From Vibrio ruber DSM 16370 (lineage in GTDB: Bacteria; Pseudomonadota; Gammaproteobacteria; Enterobacterales; Vibrionaceae), in the NCBI RefSeq assembly GCF_900163965.1, contig NZ_FULE01000030.1, forward strand, positions 16,065-80,064: a stretch of 64,000 nt of DNA, written 5' to 3'. This document shows, piece after piece, positions 26,520-36,378 of this stretch. The position numbers and the translations under genes are program-made. How positions within the stretch are numbered: the first letter of the stretch is position 1; each line of letters starts with the position of its first letter. The notes under the pieces are model-generated. The model worked only from the letters and a program-made list of their open reading frames with translations, searched no databases and was not told the origin of the DNA.

Positions 26520-27068
26520 TCAGTGACCTTCGAAATCACAAATACTGAAAACCTCTAAGCCCAATGCTTTTAAACGTTTGTCTCCGCCCAATTCCGGCAA
26601 ATTAATCACGAAGCCAGCATGTTCAGCTTTACCGCCCAATTGTCGAATCAGTTTTGTTGTTGCTTCAATCGTGCCACCGGTAGCCAGTAAGTCATCAATA
26701 ATCAATACTTTATCATTGTTCTGAATCGCATCGACATGAATCTCCAGCGTATCCATACCATATTCCAGCTCATAAGACTCGGCAAGCGTCTTTCTCGGGA
26801 GTTTTCCCGGTTTACGAACCGGCACAAATCCGATTCCCAGCTCAATCGCCAACGGTGCACCAAAGAGAAATCCCCGGGCTTCCGTTCCGACCACTTTGGT
26901 AAATCCCATGCCTTTATATTGTTCAACCAGCAGTTGGATTGTGGCCCGATATGCCTGCGCATCTTCCATCAGGCTGGTAACATCACGAAACAGAATGCCC
27001 GGTTTCGGATAATCAGGGATACTTTGAATGCTGGATTTAATCAGTGAAATTGTGTCTGTAGTCATCAT
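26520..27068 (-). CDS. apt: Adenine phosphoribosyltransferase
   Basis: Salvages adenine with PRPP to AMP. The 182-aa protein has the family markers [47 protein letters not shown] and the PRPP-binding loop [17 protein letters not shown]. It is encoded just upstream of dnaX in the same direction, 66 nt away, as in many gammaproteobacteria. ATG 27065 is an equally possible start. Confidence 0.96.
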   Translation of the reverse strand: MMTTDTISLIKSSIQSIPDYPKPGILFRDVTSLMEDAQAYRATIQLLVEQYKGMGFTKVVGTEARGFLFGAPLAIELGIGFVPVRKPGKLPRKTLAESYELEYGMDTLEIHVDAIQNNDKVLIIDDLLATGGTIEATTKLIRQLGGKAEHAGFVINLPELGGDKRLKALGLEVFSICDFEGH

Positions 27069-27136
27069 CTATGTCTATTTGTCTGGATGCCCGCCTCAAA
27101 CTGACTTGTTGATTGAAGTTCGCACGGTTTCAGTAA

Positions 27137-27201
27137 AAAACAAGCATACCACCTCAAAATGGGTGGTGCCTAAAAAACAAACGCCCACTCGAAGGGTGGG
27201 C
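27137..27201 (-). terminator. Tandem rho-independent terminators of rssB
   Basis: On the minus strand a stem GCCCAC / GTGGGC (27183-27201) is followed by GTTTGTTTTTT, and 15 nt on a second stem ACCACC / GGTGGT (27149-27168) is followed after 7 nt by another T-run. They lie about 110 nt beyond the rssB stop. The stretch 27202-27310 shows no gene. Confidence 0.75.
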
Positions 27202-27310
27202 ACACTTCCCGCTCATGCTAGTGATTTTCTTCGAACTTCGCAACAGGGTCTTCAACCGGAATGCAGCGAAAAGTGCATCATGCAATGATGAGAAACAAAA
27301 TTAATGTTGT

Positions 27311-28417
27311 TTATGATTCGGTTTTCTGGCTGATATTCAGTGAGAATGAACTCACTCCAAGACGGCTGACTGAGATCTCCGAACTCTCGCGCAATGGTAA
27401 ATTCTGTGTGATGAAATTTTTCCGGCAGTTGTCGCCCAAAGAAACACCACCGGCAATATGCTGACTATTTTGGCCGTTATTCCAGAAACAATCCATGCCC
27501 GCTGGCAAAACCGATAAGGTTCCATCACTGAGATCTGCAATCCCAATCATGGCTGAAATCGAACAGGCGCACTCAGTACAGTTGATACCCTTCTCTAAAA
27601 TATCAGCGAGATCTTTCAAATCTGCGCCCATCGATTTCAGGCCTCGCAGATAATCATGGAACAAAGCACGGATCAATAACGTCGTCGCAATGCCATCACA
27701 CGACTGAGACCCTGAATCGACAATATAGAACGCATATTGACCATTCATGAGCCAGGCATAATCGAATACTAAAGGCATGGTTTCGGCAGACTGAAGTAAA
27801 CGATAACTACATCGCCATATGCCTTGACTGGTATCGTTTTCCGGCAATAGTGCATTGAGCAGCTCCCGGGCGGCACTCAAATTCTGCTGTAAATACTCCA
27901 GATGCCAATATAATTCTTGTTCTTCCGGAATATCCCCACCATCTTCGACTTGAAACCACTGACTGGAAAAATCACGTTGATCTGAAACATGACTATGTGT
28001 GTCACTCAAGGCGTTGGCAATCGCTTGCCCTAAATGAGAATAATCATTGATCGGTTTAGAAAGGAAATCTTTAATACCGTGTTTCAATGCACGTGCAACA
28101 TCGGACATTTCATCGGTTGCTGAGATAACAATCATTGGTAAACAGGGATAGGCCAGACTCACTTCTTCAACAAATTCCAACCCGTTCAAAACCGGCATCG
28201 AAATATCACAGATCACCAGATCAGGACATTGCTCTCTCAACTGTCTTAACCCGACCAAACCATCTTCAGCTTCATGAACGGTACATCCTTGAGACTGGAG
28301 ATAGCCGCTGGCAATCCGCCGGAACACAGGGTCGTCATCAACAATGAGGATCGCTTTATTACTTAACGGTGTTTGCCCAGAACATGTCTCTGAGTCAGGA
28401 AATTCGGGTTTAAACAT
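27311..28417 (-). CDS. rssB: RssB-type response regulator (RpoS turnover adaptor)
   Basis: RssB delivers the stationary-phase sigma factor RpoS to ClpXP. The 368-aa protein has an N-terminal receiver domain (ILIVDDDPVFRRIA; phosphorylatable Asp71 in VICDISMPVLNG; VISATDEMSDVA; DFLSKPI), a linker helix, and a degenerate PP2C-like C-terminal domain (YAFYIVDSGSQSCDGIATTL, LPAGMDCFWNN). Layout and key blocks match E. coli RssB (CDIAMPRMNGL, VISATENMADIA). No partner rssA or kinase is adjacent. Tandem terminators follow. Confidence 0.85.
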   Translation of the reverse strand: MFKPEFPDSETCSGQTPLSNKAILIVDDDPVFRRIASGYLQSQGCTVHEAEDGLVGLRQLREQCPDLVICDISMPVLNGLEFVEEVSLAYPCLPMIVISATDEMSDVARALKHGIKDFLSKPINDYSHLGQAIANALSDTHSHVSDQRDFSSQWFQVEDGGDIPEEQELYWHLEYLQQNLSAARELLNALLPENDTSQGIWRCSYRLLQSAETMPLVFDYAWLMNGQYAFYIVDSGSQSCDGIATTLLIRALFHDYLRGLKSMGADLKDLADILEKGINCTECACSISAMIGIADLSDGTLSVLPAGMDCFWNNGQNSQHIAGGVSLGDNCRKNFITQNLPLRESSEISVSRLGVSSFSLNISQKTES

Positions 28418-28804
28418 ACTAGCTGCCTCACAAACGCAAAATGTGGAGAAAGTGAGTTCAAAAGCTTCGCTCGGTCAAACACCTCATCACGAATTTATTA
28501 TTGAGAATTATAATAGCTTTTACTAAAAGTAGCCTCTTCGGGCTATTAGTACAAACGTTTCACTTTCGCTTTGCATCTTATACTATACATTAAAACACCG
28601 GTTCAAATAGTTATGCACCACAACAATATTATTTTTAAACGCAAAAATGAGCTTCAAATTCTATGTTTCACTGTCATTCTTACGGATATACACTATGTTT
28701 GGAAAATGAGTTTTCGATAAACATGTTGATATGCCTCAAACTTTGACAATTCAGTTCCGTGTATATAGGTGAAACCCGTTAATTAACCGTTATGTCAGGA
28801 AACT
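28418..28804. other. Divergent intergenic region rssB / lysR
   Basis: No gene seen. AT-rich, with a small hairpin TAGCC-TCTTC-GGGCTA at 28530-28545. It must contain both divergent promoters; no well-known operator was recognised. Confidence 0.5.
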
Positions 28805-29680
28805 ATGAAATTAGATGACTTAAATCTGTTCCGCTTAGTAGTCGAGAATGGAAGTTACACAGCGACATCTCGGAGAACCCTGATACCGGTGGCTACCATT
28901 ACCCGTCGCATTCAGGCACTTGAAGATTCGCTGAATTTAAGACTACTCAACCGCCATGCCCGCAAATTATCGCTGACTGAAGCGGGTGAGCGTTTCTTCA
29001 AAGAGTGTTCTCCACTATTACAACGCTTGTCACTGGCAGCAGAAGAAATCAGTGATGAATGTCGGGGCGCGTCAGGCAAGATAAGAATTTCTGCCCCTTC
29101 GAATCTGACCAAACGAATGATGATGCCGATGTTTACGGCTTTCATGCGTAGCTTCCCGGAAATCAACCTTGAGCTTACCACCAGTAACCATGCTGATCAG
29201 CTTGATCCCACTGAATGGGATGTCATTTTTCGGGTAGGACCGCAACGTGATTCCTCACTCATCGCCCGCAAAATTAATGAAGTCAAAGATATTCTTATCG
29301 CCAGCCCGGCTTATCTTGCGAAAAACCCGGCACCGCATCACGCAGAAGAACTCACCCACCATTCGCTGCTTAAAGGCAACCCGCTGCTCAAATGGCAGCT
29401 ATCGAATAGCAAAGGCGAACACGTGACCAACAATGAGCGGGGACGTTTTCAGGCAAATACACTGGACATGGTTCGTATGGCCTGCTCTGAGGGATTGGGC
29501 ATTACGCTTATGCCGGACGTCATGATCAAAGAATATCTGGAGACAGGTGAATTGGTTCAGATTCTGGAAGACTGGAGCGCCAACTCCAGAGATATCTATA
29601 TGCTTTACAATCACAAAGATCATCTGCCTGAAAAGGTCAGACTCTTTATTGATTTCATCATGTCATATCATATGGATTAG
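28805..29680 (+). CDS. LysR-family transcriptional regulator
   Basis: 291-aa LysR regulator. The N-terminal winged helix MKLDDLNLFRLVVENGSYTATSR, TRRIQALEDSLNLRLLNR and LSLTEAGERFFKECSPLL is followed by a periplasmic-binding-like effector domain (KIRISAPSNLTKRMMMPMFTAF; WDVIFRVGPQ; MVRMACSEGLGITLMPD). AGGA 5 nt before ATG supports the start. Nothing transcribed divergently suggests a target, and the next gene (ydjA) is convergent, so the regulon is unknown. Confidence 0.9.
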   Translation: MKLDDLNLFRLVVENGSYTATSRRTLIPVATITRRIQALEDSLNLRLLNRHARKLSLTEAGERFFKECSPLLQRLSLAAEEISDECRGASGKIRISAPSNLTKRMMMPMFTAFMRSFPEINLELTTSNHADQLDPTEWDVIFRVGPQRDSSLIARKINEVKDILIASPAYLAKNPAPHHAEELTHHSLLKGNPLLKWQLSNSKGEHVTNNERGRFQANTLDMVRMACSEGLGITLMPDVMIKEYLETGELVQILEDWSANSRDIYMLYNHKDHLPEKVRLFIDFIMSYHMD

Positions 29681-29775
29681 AATTGTATCTGATCGATTCA
29701 GACATCAGTGAATCACCCCGACTCAACATCATCAGGATGATTCACGCTCGTCAATTCATCGTGGTTAGACGAATG

Positions 29776-30324
29776 TTATAAGTATTCAACAAAACGGGAC
29801 AAATTTCTGTCAGGGACTTTCATTGGTTCAAGGAGCGGTGTTCCTAAGTAGAGAAAACCCACGATCTCATCATCACCTTCCAAACCAAAAGCCTGATGAA
29901 CGGATGGATGAAACATCCATTTACCGGAGCGCCACATCCCCTGAAATCCCTGAGCCTGTGCTGCCATTTGCATCGCCTGAACGGCACATCCGGCCGATAA
30001 GTGCTGCTCCAGCGCCGGTACTTTCTCATGCGGTGTGACTTTGGCAATGACCGTTATCACCATTGGAGCCCGGAAAGGCGCATTTTTGACTTTTTCAAGC
30101 TGCGCTTCGTCGCCATTATCTGCCATCACTGCTTGCACTAAAATATCGGATAATTTTTTTAACCCTTGCTCTTGAGCAATCACAAAACGCCAAGGTGTTA
30201 ATCCGCCGTGATCAGGCGCCCGAAGCCCGGCCTGAATAATATTTTCCAATGCTTTGCCTTCGGGTGCCGGTGCACCTAATTTCGCAACCGAGCGGCGATT
30301 CAGTAATAACTCTAGTGCATCCAT
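29776..30324 (-). CDS. ydjA: NAD(P)H nitroreductase of the YdjA type
   Basis: 182-aa FMN-dependent nitroreductase-fold oxidoreductase, same length as the compact E. coli YdjA (183 aa). Landmarks: MDALELLLNRRSVAKL, IIQAGLRAPDHGGLTPWRF, FRAPMVITVIAKV, LSAGCAVQAMQMAAQAQGFQG, and the C-terminal EIVGFLYLGTP. Substrate in the cell is not known. Monocistronic, convergent with the LysR gene. Confidence 0.92.
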   Translation of the reverse strand: MDALELLLNRRSVAKLGAPAPEGKALENIIQAGLRAPDHGGLTPWRFVIAQEQGLKKLSDILVQAVMADNGDEAQLEKVKNAPFRAPMVITVIAKVTPHEKVPALEQHLSAGCAVQAMQMAAQAQGFQGMWRSGKWMFHPSVHQAFGLEGDDEIVGFLYLGTPLLEPMKVPDRNLSRFVEYL

Positions 30325-30472
30325 TTTTCGTCCTTACTCCCCATAGTTTGACAGTCCGGATTAGCATACACTAGCTTTATCGACTCTCCAACGCTCTTAC
30401 TGACGCAACATCTGACAATGCGCCGATTGACTGAGATCAGACACATCATTGCATACCATGCTGATAACACCG

Positions 30473-32605
30473 CTACTTCTCAGCATAAAACGACTGCTGA
30501 TTTTCCAGACGAGCCATTAACGCCGGACATGGCTGACAGAGATCCCCGGCCAGAGTCTGCATTTGTCCGACTATCTGCTGTAACCCGACTTGATCCATAT
30601 AACGGAAAGGCCCGCCTAAAAACGGTGGAAAGCCGATTCCGAAAATGGCACCGATATCCCCGTCACGCGCATTACGAATCACCGCTTGATCAAGACACAT
30701 GACCGCTTCATTCAACAGTGGCAGTACACAGCGCAATGCAATATCGTGATGACTGAGCGAAGCTTGTTCCCGAATTTTTAGCTGACGGTAAATCGATTGA
30801 TCCGGCTGTTTTTTCTTGCCTTTATATCGATAAAATCCCAATCCGGATTTACGCCCTTTTCTTCCGTCACTGATGAGCGTCTCCAACGCTGAAGGCGTGA
30901 GGAAGCGCTCACCAAGTTCTTGTACGAGAATCGGTGAAATCTTAAAGGCCACATCAAACCCGACTTCATCAAGCAACGTCATCGGACCGACCGGAAAACC
31001 GAAATCAACCAATGCCTGATCAATTTTCTCTATCGGTTCACCATCAAGCAAACATTGCACCGCACCATTAATATAAAGCGCGAGAATACGGTTGACATAA
31101 AACCCGGCACTATCCTGAACAATGATGGGGGTTTTCCCCTGTCGGTAGGCAAGCCGGACAATCGTCGCAACTGTTTCGGGTGCCGTCCCCTGATGAGGAA
31201 TCACTTCGACCAGAGGCATTTTCTCGACCGGACTAAAATAGTGTAACCCGACGATATTTTCCGGCCGCGAGGCATGAGCCGCAATCGCATGAATCGGCAG
31301 AGAAGATGTATTTGATGCAAAAATCGTGTGCTCCCCGGTATGCGATTCAACCGATGCCACCATCTCTTGCTTGAGTTGTAAATCTTCAAACACCGCTTCA
31401 ATCACCACATCGGTTTCACCAAAGCCGGAAAAATCAATCCCGCCGGACACGGTCGCCATTGCAGCCCGGACATCCGCTTCAGCGATATACTTTCGCTGAC
31501 ATTTTTTATTCAGACGTTGATAAATATACTGAAACGCATGCAGCACGCCCTGATGACTGACATCCTTGATTCTGATCCGCTTTTTGGCCTTATCAACCGT
31601 AACATAGCCGATACCGGCGCCCATTAGCCCACCGCCTAAAATCGAAACATGCTGAACCGCCTTTACCCGCTCATCCGCTTTCATTTCCCGTTTGAGCGCC
31701 GTTGTAGCGAGGAAAATCGATCGTAATGCCTGAGATTCGCTGGTCATCGCTAAGCGGCCAAATGCTTGAGATTCTTTGCTCAGCCCGACGCTGATACCGG
31801 CATCAAATCCTTGTTGAATCACGTCCAAAATTGCGTCAATCGCCGGGTAATGATGCTTCGCCTTTGCCTGCGCTTTCTTACGAGCCTGTTCGATCACCCA
31901 ATGACGGATCGCTTTTAGCTTCAGCACAGCAGTCGTCAGCCGCTTTTTCCAGCTTGAGCGAATCTTAAAGTCAGTCGGTTTTTCGATGATCATCCGCGCA
32001 GCATTCAAGAGCCCGTCTTTTGCCACACAAGCGTTAACCAGACCCAGTTTCAATGCTTTTTTACTCCGGACTTTTTTGCCCGTCAGAATCAGATCAAGTG
32101 CAGGCAGTAACCCAATCAAACGCGGGAGTCGTTGTGTGCCGCCAGAACCGGGTAACAAGCCGAGCTGAACTTCCGGTAAACCCAATGCCGTCGCGGGGTC
32201 ATCACTACACACGCGATAATCACAGGCTAACGCCAGCTCAAGCCCGCCGCCCAGACAGGCGCCATGAATCGCAGCAACCACCGGAAACGGCAAGGCTTCT
32301 ATTTTGTGAAAAATATCTTGGCCCATTTTCGCCAGCTTGGCAGCATCCTCGGCCGATTGGCACTGCTCGAACATCGTGATATCGGCACCGGCAATAAAGT
32401 TATCCGGTTTGCGGGAATAAATCACCAAGCCTTTCACCCGCTGCTCCGATTGCGACAAATCAGTAAGAATTGCTTCAATTTCATCACTAAATGATGCTTT
32501 CAGTGTATTCATGCTTTCTTCTGGCACGTCCAGCGCCAGCCAAGCGAGATTGTCTTCAATCGTCAGATGAAAACTGCCCTGCTCAGAATGATGCAACTCA
32601 GTCAT
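30473..32605 (-). CDS. fadJ: Fatty-acid oxidation complex alpha subunit FadJ
   Basis: Bifunctional enoyl-CoA hydratase / 3-hydroxyacyl-CoA dehydrogenase of beta-oxidation. The 710-aa protein has a crotonase half ([60 protein letters not shown]), then the NAD-binding half ([46 protein letters not shown]) and two C-terminal helical domains. ATG 32605 overlaps the fadI stop by 8 nt; an extension to 32641 is rejected. The fadI-fadJ order and overlap distinguish it from fadBA. Confidence 0.96.
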   Translation of the reverse strand: MTELHHSEQGSFHLTIEDNLAWLALDVPEESMNTLKASFSDEIEAILTDLSQSEQRVKGLVIYSRKPDNFIAGADITMFEQCQSAEDAAKLAKMGQDIFHKIEALPFPVVAAIHGACLGGGLELALACDYRVCSDDPATALGLPEVQLGLLPGSGGTQRLPRLIGLLPALDLILTGKKVRSKKALKLGLVNACVAKDGLLNAARMIIEKPTDFKIRSSWKKRLTTAVLKLKAIRHWVIEQARKKAQAKAKHHYPAIDAILDVIQQGFDAGISVGLSKESQAFGRLAMTSESQALRSIFLATTALKREMKADERVKAVQHVSILGGGLMGAGIGYVTVDKAKKRIRIKDVSHQGVLHAFQYIYQRLNKKCQRKYIAEADVRAAMATVSGGIDFSGFGETDVVIEAVFEDLQLKQEMVASVESHTGEHTIFASNTSSLPIHAIAAHASRPENIVGLHYFSPVEKMPLVEVIPHQGTAPETVATIVRLAYRQGKTPIIVQDSAGFYVNRILALYINGAVQCLLDGEPIEKIDQALVDFGFPVGPMTLLDEVGFDVAFKISPILVQELGERFLTPSALETLISDGRKGRKSGLGFYRYKGKKKQPDQSIYRQLKIREQASLSHHDIALRCVLPLLNEAVMCLDQAVIRNARDGDIGAIFGIGFPPFLGGPFRYMDQVGLQQIVGQMQTLAGDLCQPCPALMARLENQQSFYAEK

Positions 32606-33908
32606 GATCAACCTCCAGTACCAGTGCTGACCCCAAACCACCGGCAGCGCACGCCGTCACCAACCCAAAACCGCCATTTCTACGATTCAGCTCATGCAAT
32701 AATTGTGTGACCAGTCTGGCTCCCGTTGCCGCAAACGGATGACCATACGCAATTGAACCACCGGAGACATTAAACCGTGTCATATCAACCTCACCGAGAG
32801 GTTGGCTGCGACCAATCTGCTTGGCAAAACCGGGGCTGGCAAACATTTTCAGGTTCGCCAGAACCTGCGATGCAAACGCTTCATGCATTTCAACGAGTGA
32901 CATGTCCGCTAGTGTCAGCCCTGCCCGTTCTAAGGCGAGTGGTGTCGCGTGTGCCGGTCCCATCAACATATCCTGTTTGACTGCAATGGCTTGATAAGCA
33001 TAAGAACGTAAATACCCTAAGATTGGTAACCCTAACTCTTTCGCACGCTGCTCACGCATAATCAACATCGCTGCGGCACCATCGGTTAAGGGTGTGCTGT
33101 TGGCTGCGGTAACCGTCCCGAAGCGACGATCGAACGCAGGCCGCAATTTGCTGTATGCATCACGGGAGGTATCCGCCCGTAAGTTATTATCCTGAGCCAG
33201 CACTTCGCGATAAGGTTTGGGGTATGCGGTCATCACTTCAGCGTCCAATTTACCTGATGCCCACGCTGCGGCTGCTTTCTGATGCGACTGGAAAGCCAGT
33301 TCATCCTGATCCTCCCGGCTGATTTGATAGGTCTTCGCCATTTGCTCAGCCGTATCCCCCATCGACAAACCGGTAGAATATTCGGCAATTGCAGGAGGAA
33401 CCGGTAATAAATCACGGAATTTTATGCGCTTAAAGGCCTGAATCTTTTTCGTCACGGTTTTCGCTTTCGAGCTGGCCAGTAAAGCAGACGCCAATGTTTT
33501 AGATACACCGATGGGCAGGACAGACGAAGAATCTGCACCACCGACAATGGCAATATCCGTGTTACCGCACAGAATACTTTCTGATGCTGCGGTCAAGGCT
33601 TGTAAGCTTGTCGCGCAGGCTCGTGTTACGCTGTAGGCATCGGTATGAACATCCAGCCCTGCATTCAGTACAATCTCCCGGGCAATATTGGGGGCTTCCG
33701 GCATTTGAATCACTTGCCCGAATACCACTTGATCGATTAATTGCTTATCAATCCCTGTGCGTTGTAGTAACTCATTCACCACCATGGTACCTAACTCAAT
33801 CGCGGTGACCTGACGGTACTCGGTCCACTGACGGGCAAAAGGGGTGCGAATACCGCTCACTATCGCGACCCTCTCCCCTGCGTGTGTCCGACATAATTTT
33901 GTCGCCAT
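32598..33908 (-). CDS. fadI: Acetyl-CoA acyltransferase FadI (beta subunit)
   Basis: Thiolytic step of beta-oxidation: 3-ketoacyl-CoA plus CoA gives acetyl-CoA and a shortened acyl-CoA. At 436 aa it equals E. coli FadI. Motifs: [15 protein letters not shown], the nucleophile Cys in [49 protein letters not shown] and the final [31 protein letters not shown] near the C-terminus. ATG 33908 has AAGGA 7 nt upstream. A FadR operator candidate lies 21 bp before the ribosome binding site region. Confidence 0.96.
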   Translation of the reverse strand: MATKLCRTHAGERVAIVSGIRTPFARQWTEYRQVTAIELGTMVVNELLQRTGIDKQLIDQVVFGQVIQMPEAPNIAREIVLNAGLDVHTDAYSVTRACATSLQALTAASESILCGNTDIAIVGGADSSSVLPIGVSKTLASALLASSKAKTVTKKIQAFKRIKFRDLLPVPPAIAEYSTGLSMGDTAEQMAKTYQISREDQDELAFQSHQKAAAAWASGKLDAEVMTAYPKPYREVLAQDNNLRADTSRDAYSKLRPAFDRRFGTVTAANSTPLTDGAAAMLIMREQRAKELGLPILGYLRSYAYQAIAVKQDMLMGPAHATPLALERAGLTLADMSLVEMHEAFASQVLANLKMFASPGFAKQIGRSQPLGEVDMTRFNVSGGSIAYGHPFAATGARLVTQLLHELNRRNGGFGLVTACAAGGLGSALVLEVDHD

Positions 33909-33925
33909 ATGATGTCCTTCTAGAG

Positions 33926-33942
33926 TAGAGGTCTGACCTGTT
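33926..33942. promoter_or_regulatory. FadR operator candidate upstream of fadI
   Basis: The core AGGTCTGACCT (33929-33939) is an 11-bp palindrome that contains GGTCNGACC, the centre of the FadR consensus. FadR repression of fadIJ, relieved by long-chain acyl-CoA, is expected from this and from enteric and Vibrio precedent. Confidence 0.8.
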
Positions 33943-33974
33943 GAGATTGTAGCTAAATTGTTAACAACTGCCAA

Positions 33975-34337
33975 ACAACCGTTTTATTTTCTTATGCAAA
34001 AAGAGTGACTAAGCACATTTTCAATCCGGTTGCTCTGCGGTGAAAAGTGATGAGTGGCAGTCATCCTGTTACATCATGACAGGTCGTAAAAGTGGATATC
34101 ACAACAAGAAACACATACTGAACCCAAAAGCCGACGTTAAAACCCAATGAAACTTAGTTCACATCTACGTTTTCATCAATATTGCCGGGTGAATGGTACG
34201 AGAGTTCTGCAAAAGTTCTCCCGGATTCGGGTTGAATCACATTTGCCGCTAAACTGGATCAAAGGAGTGTGATTGCGCACATACATCGGCACTGAATTCA
34301 CAACCAATGAGGCAACAATATGGAGGACAGGCGCCGT
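33975..34337. other. Gene-free part of the fadI-fadL spacer
   Basis: No convincing coding sequence. A single GGAGGACAGGCGCC (34322-34335) resembles the short repeat family at 11-13 kb and 19-21 kb and abuts the gene remnant that starts at 34338. Open frames on the minus strand here have no recognisable product. Confidence 0.5.
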
Positions 34338-34496
34338 ATGAATCAGAGTGATAGTCCAAAACAAGCCATCGCTGTCATTATTGCAACCGTGTTTGCGCTC
34401 GCTCTTGGTGACACGGTACGACGGATTGGAACCAAAAAAAAACCACACAGAACTGTGTGGTTGGAATGTATAAAGCAATTAACTTACGCCAATTGA
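34338..34496 (+). pseudogene. Possible 5' remnant of a DMT/EamA-type permease gene
   Basis: ATG 34338 opens a 52-codon frame starting MNQSDSPKQAIAVIIATV followed by FALALGD, which looks like the N-terminal leader and first membrane helix of EamA/DMT permeases (AxxxxATVFALxLGDxxxK pattern). After about residue 30 the sequence turns basic and is encoded by the opposing terminator hairpin, and the frame ends at 34496. Either a truncated gene or a chance small membrane ORF; the family match is a visual impression. Confidence 0.35.
34434..34462 (-). terminator. Orphan leftward rho-independent terminator
   Basis: 10-bp perfect stem with a two-base loop, then nine T residues on the minus strand. 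It cannot serve fadI, which lies further left and is transcribed away from it, nor fadL, which is on the plus strand. Confidence 0.85.
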
Positions 34497-34600
34497 AAAA
34501 TCAGTTTCCTGATTAGGAGAAAGTAAAGTCAGCCTTCAAAAGGAAGTGTCATCTTGCTCAACATGTTAACCTGACGGCTAACCAGATGACATGAGCTACT
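34434..34600 (-). ncRNA. Candidate small RNA ending in a strong terminator
   Basis: On the minus strand AACCACACAG-TT-CTGTGTGGTT (34441-34462) forms a 10-bp stem followed by a run of T residues, a textbook terminator, yet no gene points into it within 500 bp. About 150 nt upstream, TTCAAA (about 34623-34628) and CATTAT (about 34600-34605) are spaced 17 bp and resemble a sigma-70 promoter. The intervening RNA lacks a credible ORF with a ribosome binding site. It does not match small RNAs I can recall (Spot 42, GcvB, RyhB, Qrr). The 5' end is a guess. Confidence 0.45.
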
Positions 34601-34914
34601 ATAATGACTTTCTGTGAATAATTTTTGAAATAGATCAATTTTGTTTTGATTTACAGAAAAATAGCCTAAGTTCTTTCCGAAGCACGCAAAAACCCCTGAA
34701 AATGTATGAAAGTTTACCACATATACGCATTGTTCAGTGTCTTTGCTCTGGGTGACATATCCATCAGTATAACCTTATCATTCGACACTAGAAATATGAC
34801 AAATTGATGATTAAACCACCTGAATTTGATAGAGCATATACTCTAAAAAGCAACTTTTTTACCCAAATTCATGCCATATAGCTACCAGTTCAGTAATTTT
34901 ACATCATGAATTTA

Positions 34915-34925
34915 AACTGGTCGGA
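34915..34925 (+). promoter_or_regulatory. FadR half-operator candidate upstream of fadL
   Basis: AACTGGTCGGA matches the left 11 positions of the FadR consensus AACTGGTCNGACCAGTT; the right half is degenerate. TACCAGTT also occurs at 34883-34890. The region 34601-35042 is otherwise without genes and contains the fadL promoter. Confidence 0.6.
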
Positions 34926-35042
34926 TTTCTATGCCCTACACTAGTCACTAGTATCAGCCGCCAACTAAGTAAATGCTCTAATAATAGGGATATTTACTGA
35001 ACAAGGTCCATTTAGAGACCGTTAAAAAAGGAAATTTATCTT

Positions 35043-36308
35043 ATGAACAACACGCGCCTGTTTCAGAAAACCCTGATCGCAGTGGCAATATCAGTGACCG
35101 CTCAGCAGTCCTTTGCCGCAGGTTTCCAACTTAACGCACAATCAGCCACCGGGCTCGGTCGTGCTTTCGCCGGTGATGCCGTGATTGCAGACAATGCATC
35201 TGTGATTGCGAAAAACCCGGCCGCCATGGCTCTGTTTGATGATGTTTCCCTTTCACTCGGTGTTGAAAGTATCACCACACTGATTGATGTGGACAATGCA
35301 ACTTACACTAATTACCGCGATAGCTCTAAACAAACCAATGCCGACTACTCAGGTGCCGGTGACACATCGTTTGCTCCGAATATCTACCTCGTCGTTCCGA
35401 TCAATGAAAAATTTGCCTGGGGACTCAACGCCTATTCTAACTTCGGGACCAAAACTGAATTTGATAACGGCTATGCCGGCTATGAATTCGGTGGTAAAAC
35501 CGACGTGAAAAGTTTCAATTTCGGTGTCGTCGGCTCCTACCGAATCAATCAACAATGGAGTCTTGGTGCCGGTTTGGATCTGATCTACGGGCAAGGTAAG
35601 TTTAAACGCCCGTTAAGCCCTCAGGCACAAGCTTTGGTGAAAGCACTCAACTTGAGCTCAGGTGTCGGTACTGACCTTGATGCGGACGGCTGGGCTGTCG
35701 GCTATAACTTGGGTGCCGTATACGAATATAATGAGAACAACCGTTTCGGTGTCGATTATCACTACAGCCCGGACCTCAAAGCTGATGGCGATGTTGAATC
35801 TGCAAAGTACAGCCAAGCCAGTGGCAGTATCTCTGATACAGTCGTGATGCCGCTGCCTGATTTTGCCGAATTCTCCGGTTATCATCGTCTGAATGACGAT
35901 TACGCAGTTCACTATAGTATTCAGTGGATTAAATGGTCTGAATTCGATGTGCTCGCAGCCGATACCAGTGGCATCATTAACCAATATCAATGGAAAGATG
36001 GCTGGCATTACTCTCTGGGTGGCACCTACTTCCTGAACCAGACCTGGACACTGCGTGCAGGTTATATGTATGACACCAGTGCCCAAGACAATATCCGCTC
36101 GATCTCTGTACCTGACTCGGATCGTCAGTGGCTTTCTGCCGGTTTCACTTATCATCTGGACGAAAAATCGAATATCGATTTTGGCTTCACCTACTTAATC
36201 GGTGAAGATGTATCCGTCACTGAAGATAATAAAACATTTGGTAAGATCACCGGTACCACGCACGCAGATGCAGTGCTGCTCGGGCTTCAATACAGCCGAA
36301 GCTTCTAA
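35043..36308 (+). CDS. fadL: Long-chain fatty acid outer-membrane transporter FadL
   Basis: 14-strand-type outer-membrane barrel that takes up long-chain fatty acids. The 421-aa precursor has a signal peptide cleaved after Ala25 (AQQSFA), giving mature AGFQLNAQSATGLGRAFAGDA, the FadL N-terminal plug signature, then ASVIAKNPAAMALF. The end, DAVLLGLQYSRSF, closes with the aromatic residue expected for barrel assembly. Located near fadIJ and preceded by a FadR-like site, consistent with acyl-CoA-responsive control. Confidence 0.94.
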   Translation: MNNTRLFQKTLIAVAISVTAQQSFAAGFQLNAQSATGLGRAFAGDAVIADNASVIAKNPAAMALFDDVSLSLGVESITTLIDVDNATYTNYRDSSKQTNADYSGAGDTSFAPNIYLVVPINEKFAWGLNAYSNFGTKTEFDNGYAGYEFGGKTDVKSFNFGVVGSYRINQQWSLGAGLDLIYGQGKFKRPLSPQAQALVKALNLSSGVGTDLDADGWAVGYNLGAVYEYNENNRFGVDYHYSPDLKADGDVESAKYSQASGSISDTVVMPLPDFAEFSGYHRLNDDYAVHYSIQWIKWSEFDVLAADTSGIINQYQWKDGWHYSLGGTYFLNQTWTLRAGYMYDTSAQDNIRSISVPDSDRQWLSAGFTYHLDEKSNIDFGFTYLIGEDVSVTEDNKTFGKITGTTHADAVLLGLQYSRSF

Positions 36309-36338
36309 GGCCGACGGCCCGGATATGATCTCCAACGT

Positions 36339-36366
36339 AAAAATCCGCCTGAGGGCGGATTTTTTA
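36339..36366 (+). terminator. Terminator of fadL
   Basis: AAAATCCGCC-TGAG-GGCGGATTTTTT: strong stem with T-tract, 30 nt after the fadL stop. The A-run on the left lets it also serve the convergent phosphatase gene. Confidence 0.9.
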
Positions 36367-36378
36367 GTCAAGGACCAC

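Noticed and set aside
27202..27300. Possible relic of an IS200/IS605 end downstream of rssB
   Set aside because: The hairpins at 27137-27201 work as rssB terminators and no tnpA or tnpB remnant could be read, so there is no support for a mobile element.
34176..34478. Minus-strand 100-codon open frame in the fadI-fadL spacer
   Set aside because: It begins inside the orphan terminator stem and has no family resemblance.
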